Shown here: positions 1 through 12,400 of the stretch, piece by piece
Layout of the letters: each line of letters opens with the position of its first letter
How positions within the stretch are numbered: the stretch's first letter is position 1
From: an uncultured Aquimarina sp.
Lineage (GTDB): Bacteria; Bacteroidota; Bacteroidia; Flavobacteriales; Flavobacteriaceae
Direction: 5' to 3'
DNA length: 64,000 bases
NCBI RefSeq assembly: GCF_947496855.1
Contig: NZ_CANMED010000004.1
Location: 1 to 64,000 of the forward strand
The notes under the pieces: model-generated
Told to the model about the DNA's origin: nothing
The model's database searches: none
Seen by the model: only the letters and a program-made list of their open reading frames with translations
Made by a program: the position numbers and the translations under genes

Positions 1-2621
1 GTAGACTCTATTTGATATGAACCATTTATTATGAGTTGTGTAAATGCCCCAGTGACAGTTACATTATCAATCTGATCTCTATCAATTGCTTCTTGCCAAG
101 AAGTATTTAATGGTCGAATATGAGTTTTATAAATATATCCCGAACCAGATTGTGGAGCATTGGGAAGGTTTACAGTAACTGATTTTATTCCTTTTCCTGC
201 AGAAACAGTAATATTTTGCTGAGCGATCCAATTGGTAGCTGACCAAAATTCTACTATGATTTCTCTATTTGTAGATGCTTCATAATTTACATCTATTTGA
301 TATGAGTTTGCTTGTACAATACTTGTAGGAGCATTACTAAAAGAAATTTTATCTTCAAGTAATTGTTCCTCTACACTTACATTATTGATTTGATCTCTAT
401 CCAAAGCTTCTTGCCAGCTACTACCAACAGGCCTAATATGTGCTTTATAAGCATAGCCTGTACCAACCGCTGGGGCTACAGGAAGATCAACCGTAATAGT
501 TACAGTCCGAGATCCTTTTTCTACTGACATCATTTTTTGAGCAAGCCAATTCGTTCCTGACCAGAACTCAACAACAATTTCTCTGTTTGTTTGTGCACTA
601 TATTTAATATCAAACTCATATGAGGTTTGAGGTTGAATTGATGTTGCTGCATTTACAAATGCTATCTCATCAGGAATAATAGTATCATTACAATCCTCAC
701 CAGGTAGTCCGTAACAACCAGTACCTGTAGGACCTAAAATGGGATTCCAGTTAATTCCTGGCACCCAATTTTCTCCTCCAAATTCATATGCACCTGCATC
801 TGGTGCTGATCCAACAAAACCATCAGTTATACCCGATATTCTTCTACCAGCGTTTACAGCAGGAGAATTAGATCTTAGTGTAAATTTATTACCATTATAA
901 TTCGTATACCCTGATTGAGTAATTACATTATTTTGTTTATCCGCATCTCTTTCGAAAGTACCTTCATCCTCTTGTGTAGAAGGGTCATCCTCAGTTCTAA
1001 CATCAGCAATATTGTTCCATACTTTCACATTTGAAAAAGCTGTTCCTTCCTTATGCCAAGCTCCCATTGCTCCACCTTTAGCCTTTACCAAAGTATTATT
1101 AAAGACATCAATGTCTTTACCATTCCAGTTGATCTGAACTCCGGTCCATTCTACATTCCACACCACATTGTGATGAACCGAAAAAGCTTCTGCATCATTA
1201 TCAAGATAAATCCCAGCTGCTTTTCTTAATTTTCCTCTACCTTCATTATCATGAAACCAATTATGATGAATCTTACCATTATGAGGACCTCCTACAGTGT
1301 ATAATAGGGCACAATCATCATTAATCAAATTTGCCTTATAAATATCATTATAAGAAAATTCACTATTATTATTAAAAAATTGAATCCCATCTCTTCCTCC
1401 TCTAAAAATAGTATTGTTCTTAAACAAAGTATTTTTACCTCCTCTGGCATTTATTGGCGCGTCATAAGATCCCAAGTAATTAAAATCGTGAATTCTAGAA
1501 TTTAGAATCTTGTTTTTATCTCCACCTACTTTAATACCGTTTGCTGCTCCAAAGGCTATTTCACAACGTTCAACTACGTTGTTATTTCCCTCCATTAATA
1601 CACTTTGTTTATTGGCTGAAAATCCTTTTTGAACACCTAATATATGGTTCCCATAAAAAGAAGAAACTCCATAAATCAAATTGTTATTCGAATTTCTAGG
1701 CATGTCGATTGATCCCCCAAATACAGCTAAATTTTTAATATGTACATAGCTTCTACCAGAAAGATCAATAGTTACCTTTCTTCTTCTCATCTGCACAGCT
1801 CCATTAGACGGTGCAGAACCGTTTGGCATTTGAACAAATAATTCTTTGGTTTGGGAATTAAACCACCATTCATTTTGATAATCCAATGCTCCTTTTACTC
1901 CTTCTAAATAAAAATCTCCTTTATCTTTTGGGGCATGAAACGTACGTATCCAGTTTGGATTTTTATCTAGTTTGAAATTCACTCTTCCGGGAGAACTACT
2001 ATTAATAAGTGCTTTCCAAGCAATCCATCCAGACCCAGGTTTATCTCCATAAAAAAATACAGTTCCACCTGACCAATTAATATTAGGGATTTGGGATGAT
2101 GTCAAAAATGCACCATTAACGACATTACCTCCACTACCTCCATCGTTTCTGCGAGAATTCAACGTAAAAGGTGTACCATCTGTGTTATTAGGCCACCTAG
2201 CAAGATCCATAGCTGTGTTACCATTTAACACAAAATTTTCCTGACCTAAATCCCAGTCTACTTTTATCTTGTAAATTGCTCCATTATCTTTCTGCCAACC
2301 GCTTAAAGCTTGCATAGCAGAAATAATTACTTTTTCTCCATTTTTAGCAATATATGTTATCGGTTGACCCGCACTACCAGATCTAGCTGGTCTAACAATT
2401 TCTTCATAGGTTCCTTGTCCAATAATAATAACATCACCAGCTTGTGCTACTGCAGATGCTTTTCCAATTGTCTTATATGGACTTGATTGTGTTCCGGAAT
2501 TTGAATCATTTCCGTTTTTTGCTACATAAATATTTTTCGCATGTAAAGAAGACACAAATATGAATAAGAGTATCCATATACATTTTCGAAAAAAGATTTT
2601 AAAAGTTTGATTATTTTTCAT
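1..2621 (-). CDS. secreted right-handed beta-helix protein with repeated C-terminal modules (C-terminus outside window)
   Basis: The minus strand is open from an ATG at 2621 to the window edge, giving 873 complete codons and no stop. The protein starts with a signal peptide ending near LHA|KN (residue 25). A DUF1565-like start follows (YVAKNGNDSNSGTQSSPYKT), then a long stretch of parallel beta-helix type, rich in N-N and G-N steps, to about residue 620. After an acidic Cys-containing linker come two similar modules of about 105 aa (about 648-750 and 755-855), each with the pattern TNREI-VEFWS-TNW-AQ and RP--SWQEA-DRDQI. A third copy begins at the edge. This fold is typical of polysaccharide lyases and of GH141-like hydrolases, and the neighbours suggest a plant or algal polysaccharide target. 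I cannot assign a family or substrate. A T9SS sorting domain is expected beyond the window but is not visible. Confidence 0.85.
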   Translation of the reverse strand, partial: MKNNQTFKIFFRKCIWILLFIFVSSLHAKNIYVAKNGNDSNSGTQSSPYKTIGKASAVAQAGDVIIIGQGTYEEIVRPARSGSAGQPITYIAKNGEKVIISAMQALSGWQKDNGAIYKIKVDWDLGQENFVLNGNTAMDLARWPNNTDGTPFTLNSRRNDGGSGGNVVNGAFLTSSQIPNINWSGGTVFFYGDKPGSGWIAWKALINSSSPGRVNFKLDKNPNWIRTFHAPKDKGDFYLEGVKGALDYQNEWWFNSQTKELFVQMPNGSAPSNGAVQMRRRKVTIDLSGRSYVHIKNLAVFGGSIDMPRNSNNNLIYGVSSFYGNHILGVQKGFSANKQSVLMEGNNNVVERCEIAFGAANGIKVGGDKNKILNSRIHDFNYLGSYDAPINARGGKNTLFKNNTIFRGGRDGIQFFNNNSEFSYNDIYKANLINDDCALLYTVGGPHNGKIHHNWFHDNEGRGKLRKAAGIYLDNDAEAFSVHHNVVWNVEWTGVQINWNGKDIDVFNNTLVKAKGGAMGAWHKEGTAFSNVKVWNNIADVRTEDDPSTQEDEGTFERDADKQNNVITQSGYTNYNGNKFTLRSNSPAVNAGRRISGITDGFVGSAPDAGAYEFGGENWVPGINWNPILGPTGTGCYGLPGEDCNDTIIPDEIAFVNAATSIQPQTSYEFDIKYSAQTNREIVVEFWSGTNWLAQKMMSVEKGSRTVTITVDLPVAPAVGTGYAYKAHIRPVGSSWQEALDRDQINNVSVEEQLLEDKISFSNAPTSIVQANSYQIDVNYEASTNREIIVEFWSATNWIAQQNITVSAGKGIKSVTVNLPNAPQSGSGYIYKTHIRPLNTSWQEAIDRDQIDNVTVTGAFTQLIINGSYQIES

Positions 2622-2800
2622 TGTTAATTGTTGAGTTTGATTATTTTCGGCAAAAATAATATTACCGCTTATTTCTGTATTACTTGTTCTATTAACCGTA
2701 GGTATTATGCTAGAATTCGTTAAATCGATCAACGATTTGAGATCTAAAAAGCTTCCTTTTTTTTCCAATAAATTCTATTTTATTGGCTCTTTTTTAAAGA

Positions 2801-2840
2801 TTGATATAGGTGATCATTTATAATTGATCACCCATATCAA
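2801..2840 (-). terminator. hairpin downstream of the GH5/CBM3 mannanase-like gene
   Basis: Two 16-nt arms (TTGATATAGGTGATCA and its near-perfect complement, one mismatch) are separated by 8 nt. The hairpin begins 12 nt after the stop of the upstream minus-strand gene. The downstream U-tract on the minus strand is poor, so this may be a processing or stability hairpin rather than a strict intrinsic terminator. Confidence 0.55.
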
Positions 2841-2852
2841 TACCACGTTTTA

Positions 2853-5800
2853 CTATCTGTTGTTAACTATAATTTTTCTTCTTGAAGTTACGTTTTGAAC
2901 ACCATCTTTAATCTCTAAAATGTAGATTCCTTGTTCTAGGTTATCCAATGAAAATGTGATTATTGATTGTCTTTCATTTGGATTAGCTTGATGGATTAAA
3001 TTTCCAACTAGATTTGTCAATTTTATTTCTGTTTTTTCCAAAACTTCAAAGCCTGAAATATTGATACGGTTTTTAGCTGGATTTGGATACACTTTTATAT
3101 TTTCTAATAAATCTGTTGTTGCTAAAGAGGTAGGGGGTTCTGTACCCCAAACCAAGTTTCCATTCACATATAATGTCATCTCATTATTAAACTGAAAATC
3201 GGCAAATAAAGGCTTATAAGAGTAGTCATCATTTTCATCAAAAGAACTCCAATTGGTTTTAGCAAACCTTGTTTGTATGGATCCAGAATTCTGACCAGGC
3301 ATTATCGTCCCTGAAACTGAATCAAATGAAATTTCAAGATAATCTACATTATTCTGTTGACCAAAAACGCCGTCAACCAGTCCAGTTCCTATTTGTGCCC
3401 AGTCACACCAGAAATTAAGGTTGTTATTACCCTCTGAAGTAAACCAATATCTAACTGTTACATCCTGATAAGAAACTGCAAGATCGCTATTGTTTAGAAT
3501 TCTAAAGTGTGGATTAATCATGTTATCTACTACACTACCATTACCTCCATCTTTATATTCTAAGGATATATCCGAAACTGGAAGTATTTCTTGTACTTGA
3601 ATTACTATTGTACCACTATCTATTCCTCCCTGTCCATTATCCACCTCGAGTGTTACCGTATAGAATCCAACACTATCAAAGGTATGCACAACTATTTGAC
3701 CTGTTTCTGTTATTCCATCTCCAAAATCCCAAGAGTAACTTAATACATTATTAGAAGGATCTGTAGAACCCGAACCATCAAATGTTACTTCTAAAGGAGT
3801 AGAACCTGAAGATACATCTACAATAATATTCGCAATAGGATTTCCATCAGAAATTACAATTTTTCTTACCGTAGAATCTTCAACTTTCCCATCACTTACA
3901 GTAAGCTTTATATCAAATTCTCCAGCAGTTTCAAATTGATATGTTGCCACCATTCCTGTCGCCGTATTACCATCTCCAAAGTCCCACTGATAAGATAATA
4001 CATCGCCGTTTGCATCCGTTGACTCTGAAGCATCAAAAGTAATAAGTTTTGGTGCAATTCCTGTTTCGATATCACTTGTAAAAACAGCTACCGGTGCTAC
4101 ATTTGAATCTGTTACTGTAATTGTAATCGTTTCGGTATCAGAGTTTCCATTACCATCATTTACTGTAAGAGTAACTAAGGTTTCTCCAAATTCTGTAAAT
4201 TCATATAATGTTACTGCACCTGTAGCAATATCTCCATTTCCAAAATCCCAATTGTATGTTAGAACATCTCCATTTGGATCTGTGGATCCTGATCCATCAA
4301 ATGTAACAGATAAGGGCTCAACGCCACTTATAGTAGAAGCTTGAATTACTGCCGTTGGTGTATCTATTGTTGTTCCTGGTTCAATACCGCTAACTAATTT
4401 TCCATTAAGATATAAGGCTACTTTATCCCAAGCAGCAAATTCCTTTTTGGTTCCGTCATATGAATAATCATTTGTTTGATCCGTGTCCGACCAATTACTA
4501 TTTGCTATTTTAGGTTCCATTCTACCAGAACCTGCGTTTCTTCCTAATATTCCCGCAGCTGAGTCGAATGTAATTTCTAGATAATGTTGATTAGCCTCTG
4601 TATTAACAATTTGTCCTTTAACATTATTACTCCCGATCATTGCATAATCTATAAAAAAACTAAGTGGCAAATCAACCTCTGTCTCGAACCAATAGCGAAT
4701 ACTTAAATCTGAATACGCAACGTCCTGAGATGAATTATTAAATAGTCTAAAATGTGGTTTTATAACATTAGTTATAGCCTCTGTAGAAGCATCCTTATAT
4801 TCTAACGACAACACACCATCTCCTCCTATTTGAATGTTTCTAGATGTTGATGTTTTAGTTACCCCATTAATACCTGTAGCTACAGAAGTAATACTATAAT
4901 TACCATCTGGCAAGCTTGATACATCTAACTCATAGGGAGCTGTAGTATCTTCTCCAATCAATTCTCCATTACTAAAAAATTCTACTTTATTAATGGTATT
5001 ATTTTCATTTAGCAAATTCGCTTCTATATGAACAATACTACCAGTAACATACTTATCTCCAGACTTGGGAGATAATAAAGACAAATAAATAGTTTCTCCA
5101 CCTGACATTTCTTCCATTCTCAGAGCATGCTCTTTATAAATAGCCACTTCGACATCACCTTCGAACACTCCAAACTTATCTCTTGGTGTATTATTATCAG
5201 GAAACCACCAGAAGCCACTTGCTCCTATCTTATTTTCCTCAATAAAAGTATACATCTCTTCCCACCACTCATATCGTTCTTGGATCTCTACATTAAACTC
5301 TCCTATATACAAGGGTTTTTTTATGATATTATGAGATTCATTTGCCCATTGCTCCATTAGTTTCATGGTTTGTTCCAATGTAAAATTGGACCAACTTTCT
5401 CTAATATATGGATGAGCTGATGTAAAATCAACATATGGAGATTCATGTATTTTTATAAAGTCATTTCCTTCATCGCCACCAAAATTATACTTCGTTCCGT
5501 GAGCTTCTAAACCAGTTCCTAATAAATGATTAGGATCAAGTTCTTTTATAAAAGCACCCATATCATCAACCCAGGCTCTTAGAACATCAGAAGTGACATC
5601 ATCACCAAATCCCTGATACCTAGGTTCATTCATTAATTCCCAAGCAAGAATCGTAGGATCGTTTCTGTATTCTATATTATCGTAATGATTGACTCGAGTA
5701 AGAAAATACTCCACATAATCTTTATACCCTTGCACAGCAGATGCATTAGTAAAAAACTGCCCTTGATCGTGCTCTCCACCTCCCTGTACATCGATTCCTT

Positions 5801-6260
5801 CCCATGTAAGACGATCTTTAATCCCTCCATAGTCATTCCAATAATTTTCTAACGCCACAATCAGTTTTATACCGTTAGCTTCTGCTGATTTGATTATATA
5901 ATCGAATAGAGAAAATTGACCTTCGCTATAGACTCCTTTTTGAGGTTCAAAACCGTGCCAATCTTCATGACTAAATCCCCATAATCGTACAACTCTAATT
6001 CCATTTTTATATAATCTTCGCATATGTTCATCGATACGATCTTTATCCATAAACTGCGTTTCAATATCGCCACTAGAAGATCCATATGTGAAAAAATCAT
6101 ATACATTGGCTCCAGAAAAGTAATAAGGTCTGCCGTCCAACATGAATTTTTCTTCTTCTGCATATACAAATCCCATCGGAGCAGCTTTTTGTTTTTGAGC
6201 GAATAAATGCATACTAAAAAGCAGGCTCGCTATTAATAAAATTTTAATGTTAGTTTTCAT
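2853..6260 (-). CDS. GH5 beta-mannanase-like enzyme with Ig, two CBM3, three PKD and a T9SS sorting domain
   Basis: The chosen start (6260) gives 1135 aa and puts a clean signal peptide (MKTNIKILLIASLLF..FAQ) at the N-terminus; an upstream in-frame ATG at 6326 would add 22 residues that do not look like a leader. The GH5 barrel spans about 30-390. The proton donor is E212 in WELMNEPR and the nucleophile is E321 in YIGEFN. The start of the barrel (LDGRPYYFSGANVYDFF) resembles the GH5_7 mannanase type. Next come an Ig-like domain (about 395-478), CBM3 (485-628), PKD x3 (634-890), a second CBM3 (898-1041) and a type A T9SS sorting domain (1055-1135, VYPNPAKN...). The likely role is secreted or cell-surface endo-mannanase anchored on cellulose. 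Substrate is inferred from barrel features only; an endoglucanase cannot be excluded. Confidence 0.9.
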   Translation of the reverse strand: MKTNIKILLIASLLFSMHLFAQKQKAAPMGFVYAEEEKFMLDGRPYYFSGANVYDFFTYGSSSGDIETQFMDKDRIDEHMRRLYKNGIRVVRLWGFSHEDWHGFEPQKGVYSEGQFSLFDYIIKSAEANGIKLIVALENYWNDYGGIKDRLTWEGIDVQGGGEHDQGQFFTNASAVQGYKDYVEYFLTRVNHYDNIEYRNDPTILAWELMNEPRYQGFGDDVTSDVLRAWVDDMGAFIKELDPNHLLGTGLEAHGTKYNFGGDEGNDFIKIHESPYVDFTSAHPYIRESWSNFTLEQTMKLMEQWANESHNIIKKPLYIGEFNVEIQERYEWWEEMYTFIEENKIGASGFWWFPDNNTPRDKFGVFEGDVEVAIYKEHALRMEEMSGGETIYLSLLSPKSGDKYVTGSIVHIEANLLNENNTINKVEFFSNGELIGEDTTAPYELDVSSLPDGNYSITSVATGINGVTKTSTSRNIQIGGDGVLSLEYKDASTEAITNVIKPHFRLFNNSSQDVAYSDLSIRYWFETEVDLPLSFFIDYAMIGSNNVKGQIVNTEANQHYLEITFDSAAGILGRNAGSGRMEPKIANSNWSDTDQTNDYSYDGTKKEFAAWDKVALYLNGKLVSGIEPGTTIDTPTAVIQASTISGVEPLSVTFDGSGSTDPNGDVLTYNWDFGNGDIATGAVTLYEFTEFGETLVTLTVNDGNGNSDTETITITVTDSNVAPVAVFTSDIETGIAPKLITFDASESTDANGDVLSYQWDFGDGNTATGMVATYQFETAGEFDIKLTVSDGKVEDSTVRKIVISDGNPIANIIVDVSSGSTPLEVTFDGSGSTDPSNNVLSYSWDFGDGITETGQIVVHTFDSVGFYTVTLEVDNGQGGIDSGTIVIQVQEILPVSDISLEYKDGGNGSVVDNMINPHFRILNNSDLAVSYQDVTVRYWFTSEGNNNLNFWCDWAQIGTGLVDGVFGQQNNVDYLEISFDSVSGTIMPGQNSGSIQTRFAKTNWSSFDENDDYSYKPLFADFQFNNEMTLYVNGNLVWGTEPPTSLATTDLLENIKVYPNPAKNRINISGFEVLEKTEIKLTNLVGNLIHQANPNERQSIITFSLDNLEQGIYILEIKDGVQNVTSRRKIIVNNR

Positions 6261-6422
6261 TTTTAAAAGAGTTAGTTGTGTGTGTGTTAATCTAAATTTG
6301 AATTGATTATTATTCCAACTACTCACTACTTATGAATCCCCCGATTCTAAAAACACTCCATTTTAGGTGTTCTAAATTCTTTCTTTTTTAAAAGTTTATT
6401 GTTTAGAGTTTTATTTTATAAT

Positions 6423-6463
6423 CGCTGTTAGATCTCCTATTCAAAAAGGAGATCTAACAGTGA
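6423..6463 (-). terminator. strong hairpin after the cytochrome/CBM3 giant gene
   Basis: A perfect 14-bp stem (CTGTTAGATCTCCT and its complement) encloses an 8-nt loop just beyond the stop of the 2339-aa gene. On the minus strand it is followed by an A/T-rich TATAAAATAAAAC tract. It separates this gene from the downstream GH5 gene. Confidence 0.65.
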
Positions 6464-6468
6464 TTTCT

Positions 6469-9400
6469 TTATTTAGTAATTTGTTTAATTACTGTTTTCT
6501 GATTCTTCTTAATTTGAATAAAGTATATTCCAGATTGAAACATATTCATGTCCAATTTAATTTCGCTTAGATTTTTTTGGATACGTTTAGATGATAAAAC
6601 TCTTCCATTTATATCTACAACACTTATGAATGCTCCTTCAAAATCTTGATTACTCTGCAGAGTAAGGTAATCCGTAACCGGATTTGGAAATGCTTTCACT
6701 GTAATCAAATCATCCTCTATAAATGGGTCTTTTAGTAAACCTTCACAATTTGGAGAACTATTTTCATTACTGAAATACATAGTGTATGTACCGCTTTTAG
6801 AAACCAATACAAGATTATTTCCATCTATAGCTACATCATAAGATCCATCGAAGTTTAATATTTCTGTTCCTGAAAAAGTGATTGTAGGTTGAACTTGATT
6901 GAATGTTTGACTTACAATACTAGCTGTTAAATCAATCCACCAAGCAGGGTTACCATTATTAATATTCATAGAACATTGCCATAACCCATTGTTTTGCAAA
7001 TCCCAATTAATCGTAAAATCAGCCACGTTGCTCAAATCCGGACCTCCTTCTCCTAAAACATAGATATAATCATAGGAAGAATTTGACAATGTAGGTAATG
7101 GATTTTCCATGGGAACACCAAAACTACAGGTAGTCGTACCTGTTGATTCGCTCACGGTAAGCGTACTTACTTTACTATCCGATAAAACCCCATCATTAAC
7201 TGTTAGAGAAATAACATATTCTCCTATAATCGTATAGTTATGATTGACATTTACTCCATTTCCTGTTGTTCCATCACCAAAATCCCAGAAGTATTCTAAA
7301 TTATCTCCATTCATGTCAGAAGAAGTAGAAGCATCAAAACTGACCGTCAAAGGAGCAACTCCTGATGTTACCGACATGTCAAAATTAGCGCCGGGAGCAA
7401 CATTCCCTTCCAGAACACTTATTGTTGTTGGGTCTGATGTATCAGAAACTATTCCATCACTAATTGTCAAAGTAACAGCATATGAACCTGATATGGTATA
7501 TGTATATGAAGGGTTAGCTAAGTCACTAGTGTTACCATCACCAAAATCCCATATATATGTAATACTTGAACCATCTGGATAAACAGAACCATTAGCATCA
7601 AAATTGACTAACAAAGGAACATCTCCAGAAATTGGTGTTGCAGTAAAACTAGAAATTAAGGTTGGTGTTTCATCTTTAACATTAATCACAATCGATTCGG
7701 TATCAAACTTACCATTTCCATCATCAACAGTTAACACAACCTCATAGTCTCCAGTAGTAACGAATGTAAACTGATTAGTAATCCCTGTAGCCGTATTACC
7801 ATTACCAAAATTCCAAGAATAACTTAATGAATCATCATCTGGATCACTAGAGGCTGAAGCATCGAAGTCTACCAATAGTGGAGCCACTCCTGATATGATA
7901 CTAGAATTTATAATCGCATTTGGTTTTCTATTAGACACCTCATTACCAACTGGTTCCAGTCCCCAAACCAGCTCATCTTTATAATACAATGTTGCTAATA
8001 CATGTGGTTTTAGAGAAGTTTTTCCGGAATCGTATGAATAATCATTTCCTTGATTATGAGTCTGGAAACCTGAATGATGCAATCTGGTTTGAATTTGACC
8101 AGACTTACTATTAGCATTTAAATTTCCAGAAGATCCACTAAAACCTATCTCTACATAATTATTTTCCATATTGTTATCAAAGACACCAGTGGTTCCTACT
8201 ACAGCCGAATAATCAATATTAAAGTTCATAGCTTGACTGTGTTCCGGAGTATACCAATATCTAATCTTAAAATCGCTTAATGCATGACTTTCTGATGATT
8301 TGCTTACGATTTGAAATACTGGTTTTAATTCTGATGTAGACACACCAGAACTATTATCTCTATATTCTATGCTAAAATCCGTATCAGGAAGATTATTAAA
8401 TCGTTCATCAACAGTTATTGAAATCTCCGCGGAATCTCCAGTAATTTCTCCACTTTCAGTTGCCAACGATAATGTAATGGTATGTGTACCTTCTGACAAG
8501 CCTGAAACTGGTATTGGTGTTATTTCGAACATTGAGCCTTTCTCTATTCCATCAATAAAATACTTCACATGTTGTCCACCAGCAATAATATCCCATTTAT
8601 AAGTAGAAAATTCTATTTCGAAATCAGGCCCTACCAATCCTCCATCTGATGGAGATTGAATAATTGCTGTAGGGTTCTGAGGTAATGTTTCGTTGGTAAC
8701 GATTACTGTAATTGTCTCACCTAAATCAGTTACAGAATTATCGCTTCGTTCCATCTGTAGGGATAATTCATGTGGCCCTTCTGATAAAGCAGTACCATCT
8801 GTAAATTCTCCTTCTGAAGTTATCAAACCACGATCCTGTCCATCTATTTTAAACCTTAATTTATATTGCTGAGATGGTAAATCCCATCCTTCGGTATTAA
8901 AATCTACGTTTAAAGGAGTATTAACTAATTCCCCGTTCAAAGGTGATTGAAAAAACACATCAGGTAAAGGTCCGATTGGTGTATCTGCATCACCTCCATG
9001 TAATGTCCATAAAACAGCTGCATCAAACATAGAAAGTCCTTGATCTGTTAATAAGTGCATAAATTGATCTCTTAAAGGAAATGCTACTCTTCTTGAAGGA
9101 ATATCTATGCTAGCCTCATACCCAAATAAAATAGGTTTAGTCCCTGCCTTCGCAATTACAATTGCTTCTGCTGTAGGATTCCCAAAAGGTAGACTTTGCG
9201 TAATCGAATATAAAGCCGTACTTGCCCCTGCACCTGCTGCCATAGGATGAGTAGGATCAGAAACTGTAATTGTAGAAAATCCATCTTGTGTTATACCAAA
9301 ATCTGTATTCAATTCTCCAGAAGTCATTCTCAATTTCCCATACATAAATGGATTCCAAGTCATTAATGGAACTCTTGCTCCTTCTAAATCATTACCTAGT

Positions 9401-12400
9401 TCTCTAGGGTCAACAGTAGAAGAAATTAATGCCATATCAAATGGATTAGCAGATTGAGGACTGGTCGCTTCTTCATCTGAGAACAAAGTAATTTTAAATC
9501 CTAATTGTTGCTCCAAACGAGATTTAATCCTTTGATCTTCTGACGTTAAGTTATTTTTATCTCCAACGACAAACATAACCTTAATTGTGTTTTTATACTT
9601 AACTGTAGATTCTGGAGTAATAGAACCCGTATTTCCATTATTATAAAATACTTTAGCGGAAATTGAATAGGTTTTCCAAATGACAGGAGTCCAGGTTGAC
9701 TCAAAAGGTACTGCGGTTACCTCATCCACCATAATATTGTCTACGAAATATTGAACTTTAGTAATCCCTTCAATATTTGTTTCCACACTTAATTTTATCG
9801 GATCAGCCTTATCTATATTAGTCCCATCTTCTGGTGAAGATATTTTAAGTATTTGTTGAGATTCTTGGGCTATTTCTGATCCATCAATCTGTTTTATATA
9901 GGCCTCTAACTGTTTTATTTGATTAGCATTTAAAGAGGAGGTCGTTCCATGTGCATCATTAAGATTATTGGCTGTAAACACTTCTGCTATCGTTTTAGCA
10001 ACTCCATTATGCAAATAAGGTGCTGTCGCCCATACATCTTTTAATGTAGGGACATCTACCCCAACTAATTCTTTTTTAAGACGATTTCCACTTGTGGCCG
10101 AAATGGTTCCAACATCATGTAGCTTTCCTGTTTTACTATCTGTAAAGGCTTCTCCACTATGACAAGAGGCACATTTTAGATCTTCAAATAAAGATTTTCC
10201 TGCAATACCATCGGTTGTTAAACTTCCATCATTATTTCGATATGGACTAGGGCTAAAACTATTTAGAGATTCTATGTAAGCTGCTAATGCATCCAGATCT
10301 GTTGATTTTCCTTTTTTAGCATCTCCTAAAGTAAGTGCAGTAGTACCTTCATTAAAATCGGCATTACTCATAAAACCTTGTCCATTAAAATGAGAGCGCA
10401 TATCATTTTCGAAATCTTGTATTTCATCGAAATTAGCACTCCAGTGTACTCTTCCGTGACCAGTTCCTGCTCTACCGATAAGAGAGATGGTGTTACGTAA
10501 TCCTTCTCCTCGATCTGTGAAATCCCAGGTTCGACCATCCTGAGTTCCATCTTGATGACAGGTAGCACAGCTGACATATCCATCAGTTCCCATTTTTAAA
10601 TCTGATGCGTCATAAAATATTTGCTTTCCTTTTAACTCAACAGAACTTAATTCTTCATTAGTAACTGTAAAAACCGTAGCTAACTCTTCTAAAGTATTAC
10701 TACCAGTTTTAATCATATCTGCGGCATCAAAAACCGTTATGCTACGATCCATAAAGTTTTTTACAAAAACACGATTTGTGGTTGGATCAATTGCTAGTCC
10801 CTGAGGTGCTTTACCTACATCTTTCTTTAGTAATTCCAGTCCTTTTTTAGGATCTATAACCACGATTCTATTATTTCCTTGCATTGTAACCAGCAAATAA
10901 TTACCTGTTGGAGTATATAGTGCTGATGATGGTTGACCATGATTGTCTATATCCAATCTTTTCGAAATATCTTCGTTACCACTAATTAAATTAATAGGTG
11001 AAATCGCCGTACGTACTACATTATCAAAAACTAATGGTTTACCATCTCTGTTTAGTCCTCTTAAAATATTATCTTTTTTAGCTACCGACCAGGCAGATTT
11101 ATTATCTGGATGTATAGTGATTCCTGAAACATAATTTGGCAATCCTCTGCCTTCATTTCCATTATCTTGTGTGAAATCATCTATAGGAAGTGCAATTGTA
11201 TTATTTAACGTAAATGTATCTAGATTAACTTCCCAAATTTGCCCTTCTTCATCTGGTGAGATAAATTTTGTAACTAATAATTTAGTCCCATCACCACTGA
11301 CAGCTAATGCACGAGGCGTTGCTCCTATTTCCAAAGTAGCTTTTATACTGTTAGTAACAGGAGATATTTCCAGGATTTTTCCTGATCCAAAAGCAGATAA
11401 AAACCCCCTACTACCATCTGGTGTAAACACAATACCATATGGACTTGCCCCTCTATCTAATGCTATTTTTGTTTCTAAAGAACCGTCTTTCTTAATTACA
11501 TATACTTCATCAGAGTCTCTACAGGTAACCCAAGCTTTTCCATCAGTGTCTAATGCTATGCTTACTGGATCTTTACCCACGGTTACTTCCCTGATCATAG
11601 ATAAGTTATCCGCATTGACCATTGCAACTGAATTATTATCAGGATTAACAGACCATACCACTCTATTATCGGCATCTATAGCTATTGGACTTGATTGAGT
11701 AGGTAAATCTGACGATATGGATGCGGCTACTACAATTGATTGAGAGCCTACAACAAAACCACCATTATTATCAGACACCTGTACTTGTACTAAATAGTTC
11801 CCAGCTTCTGCGAAGATATGAGAAGTGTTTTTTCCTATCCAATCTGTTTTTGGGGAACCATCTCCAAAATCCCATCGATAACTGAGTGTGTTCCCATCTA
11901 GATCGGTTGCATTCGCAGTGAAATCTATTACAGTCCCAATAGTCACAGGAGAAGCAATACTTAAATCTATTCCTTCAATATTTGGTGATTGGTTAGAAGA
12001 ATCTCCACCAGTAGTAAAGTAGAAAACATACTCTTCCATTCCGTTACCTACTGCATCTTTTATGCCTCCTTCTAACAACTTCACTTCATATGTTGTATTA
12101 GGTAGGAGGCTTTCTTTTGGCGCATAATTAATCACCTGATAAGAAGTTGTTGTGACATCTCCTTCAATCGGTGATCCTCCCAAAGGACTTACTTGTATTG
12201 TTTCATCATTTATGGTAAGATCGTCCAAAGTTTCATTTATTACAAAACCTATAGTAGACGTTACTGGTTGGTTGATTGCTCCAACTTCAGGAAAATGATG
12301 ACCTACCGTTGGAGATGTTTCATCCAAACCATCTTGATGTGCAAAAATCGAAGTTTTATCATCTCCACTAGCTATTAAAATATGCCCTATTGGCATCCAC

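Noticed and set aside
3600..4330. DNA tandem repeats in the giant genes suggesting CRISPR or satellite
   Set aside because: They are diverged PKD-coding units of about 250 bp, not short identical repeats with spacers.
11171..11698. 175-aa plus-strand ORF inside the cytochrome gene
   Set aside because: It is antisense to a frame with clear propeller repeats; no start context, signal or family.
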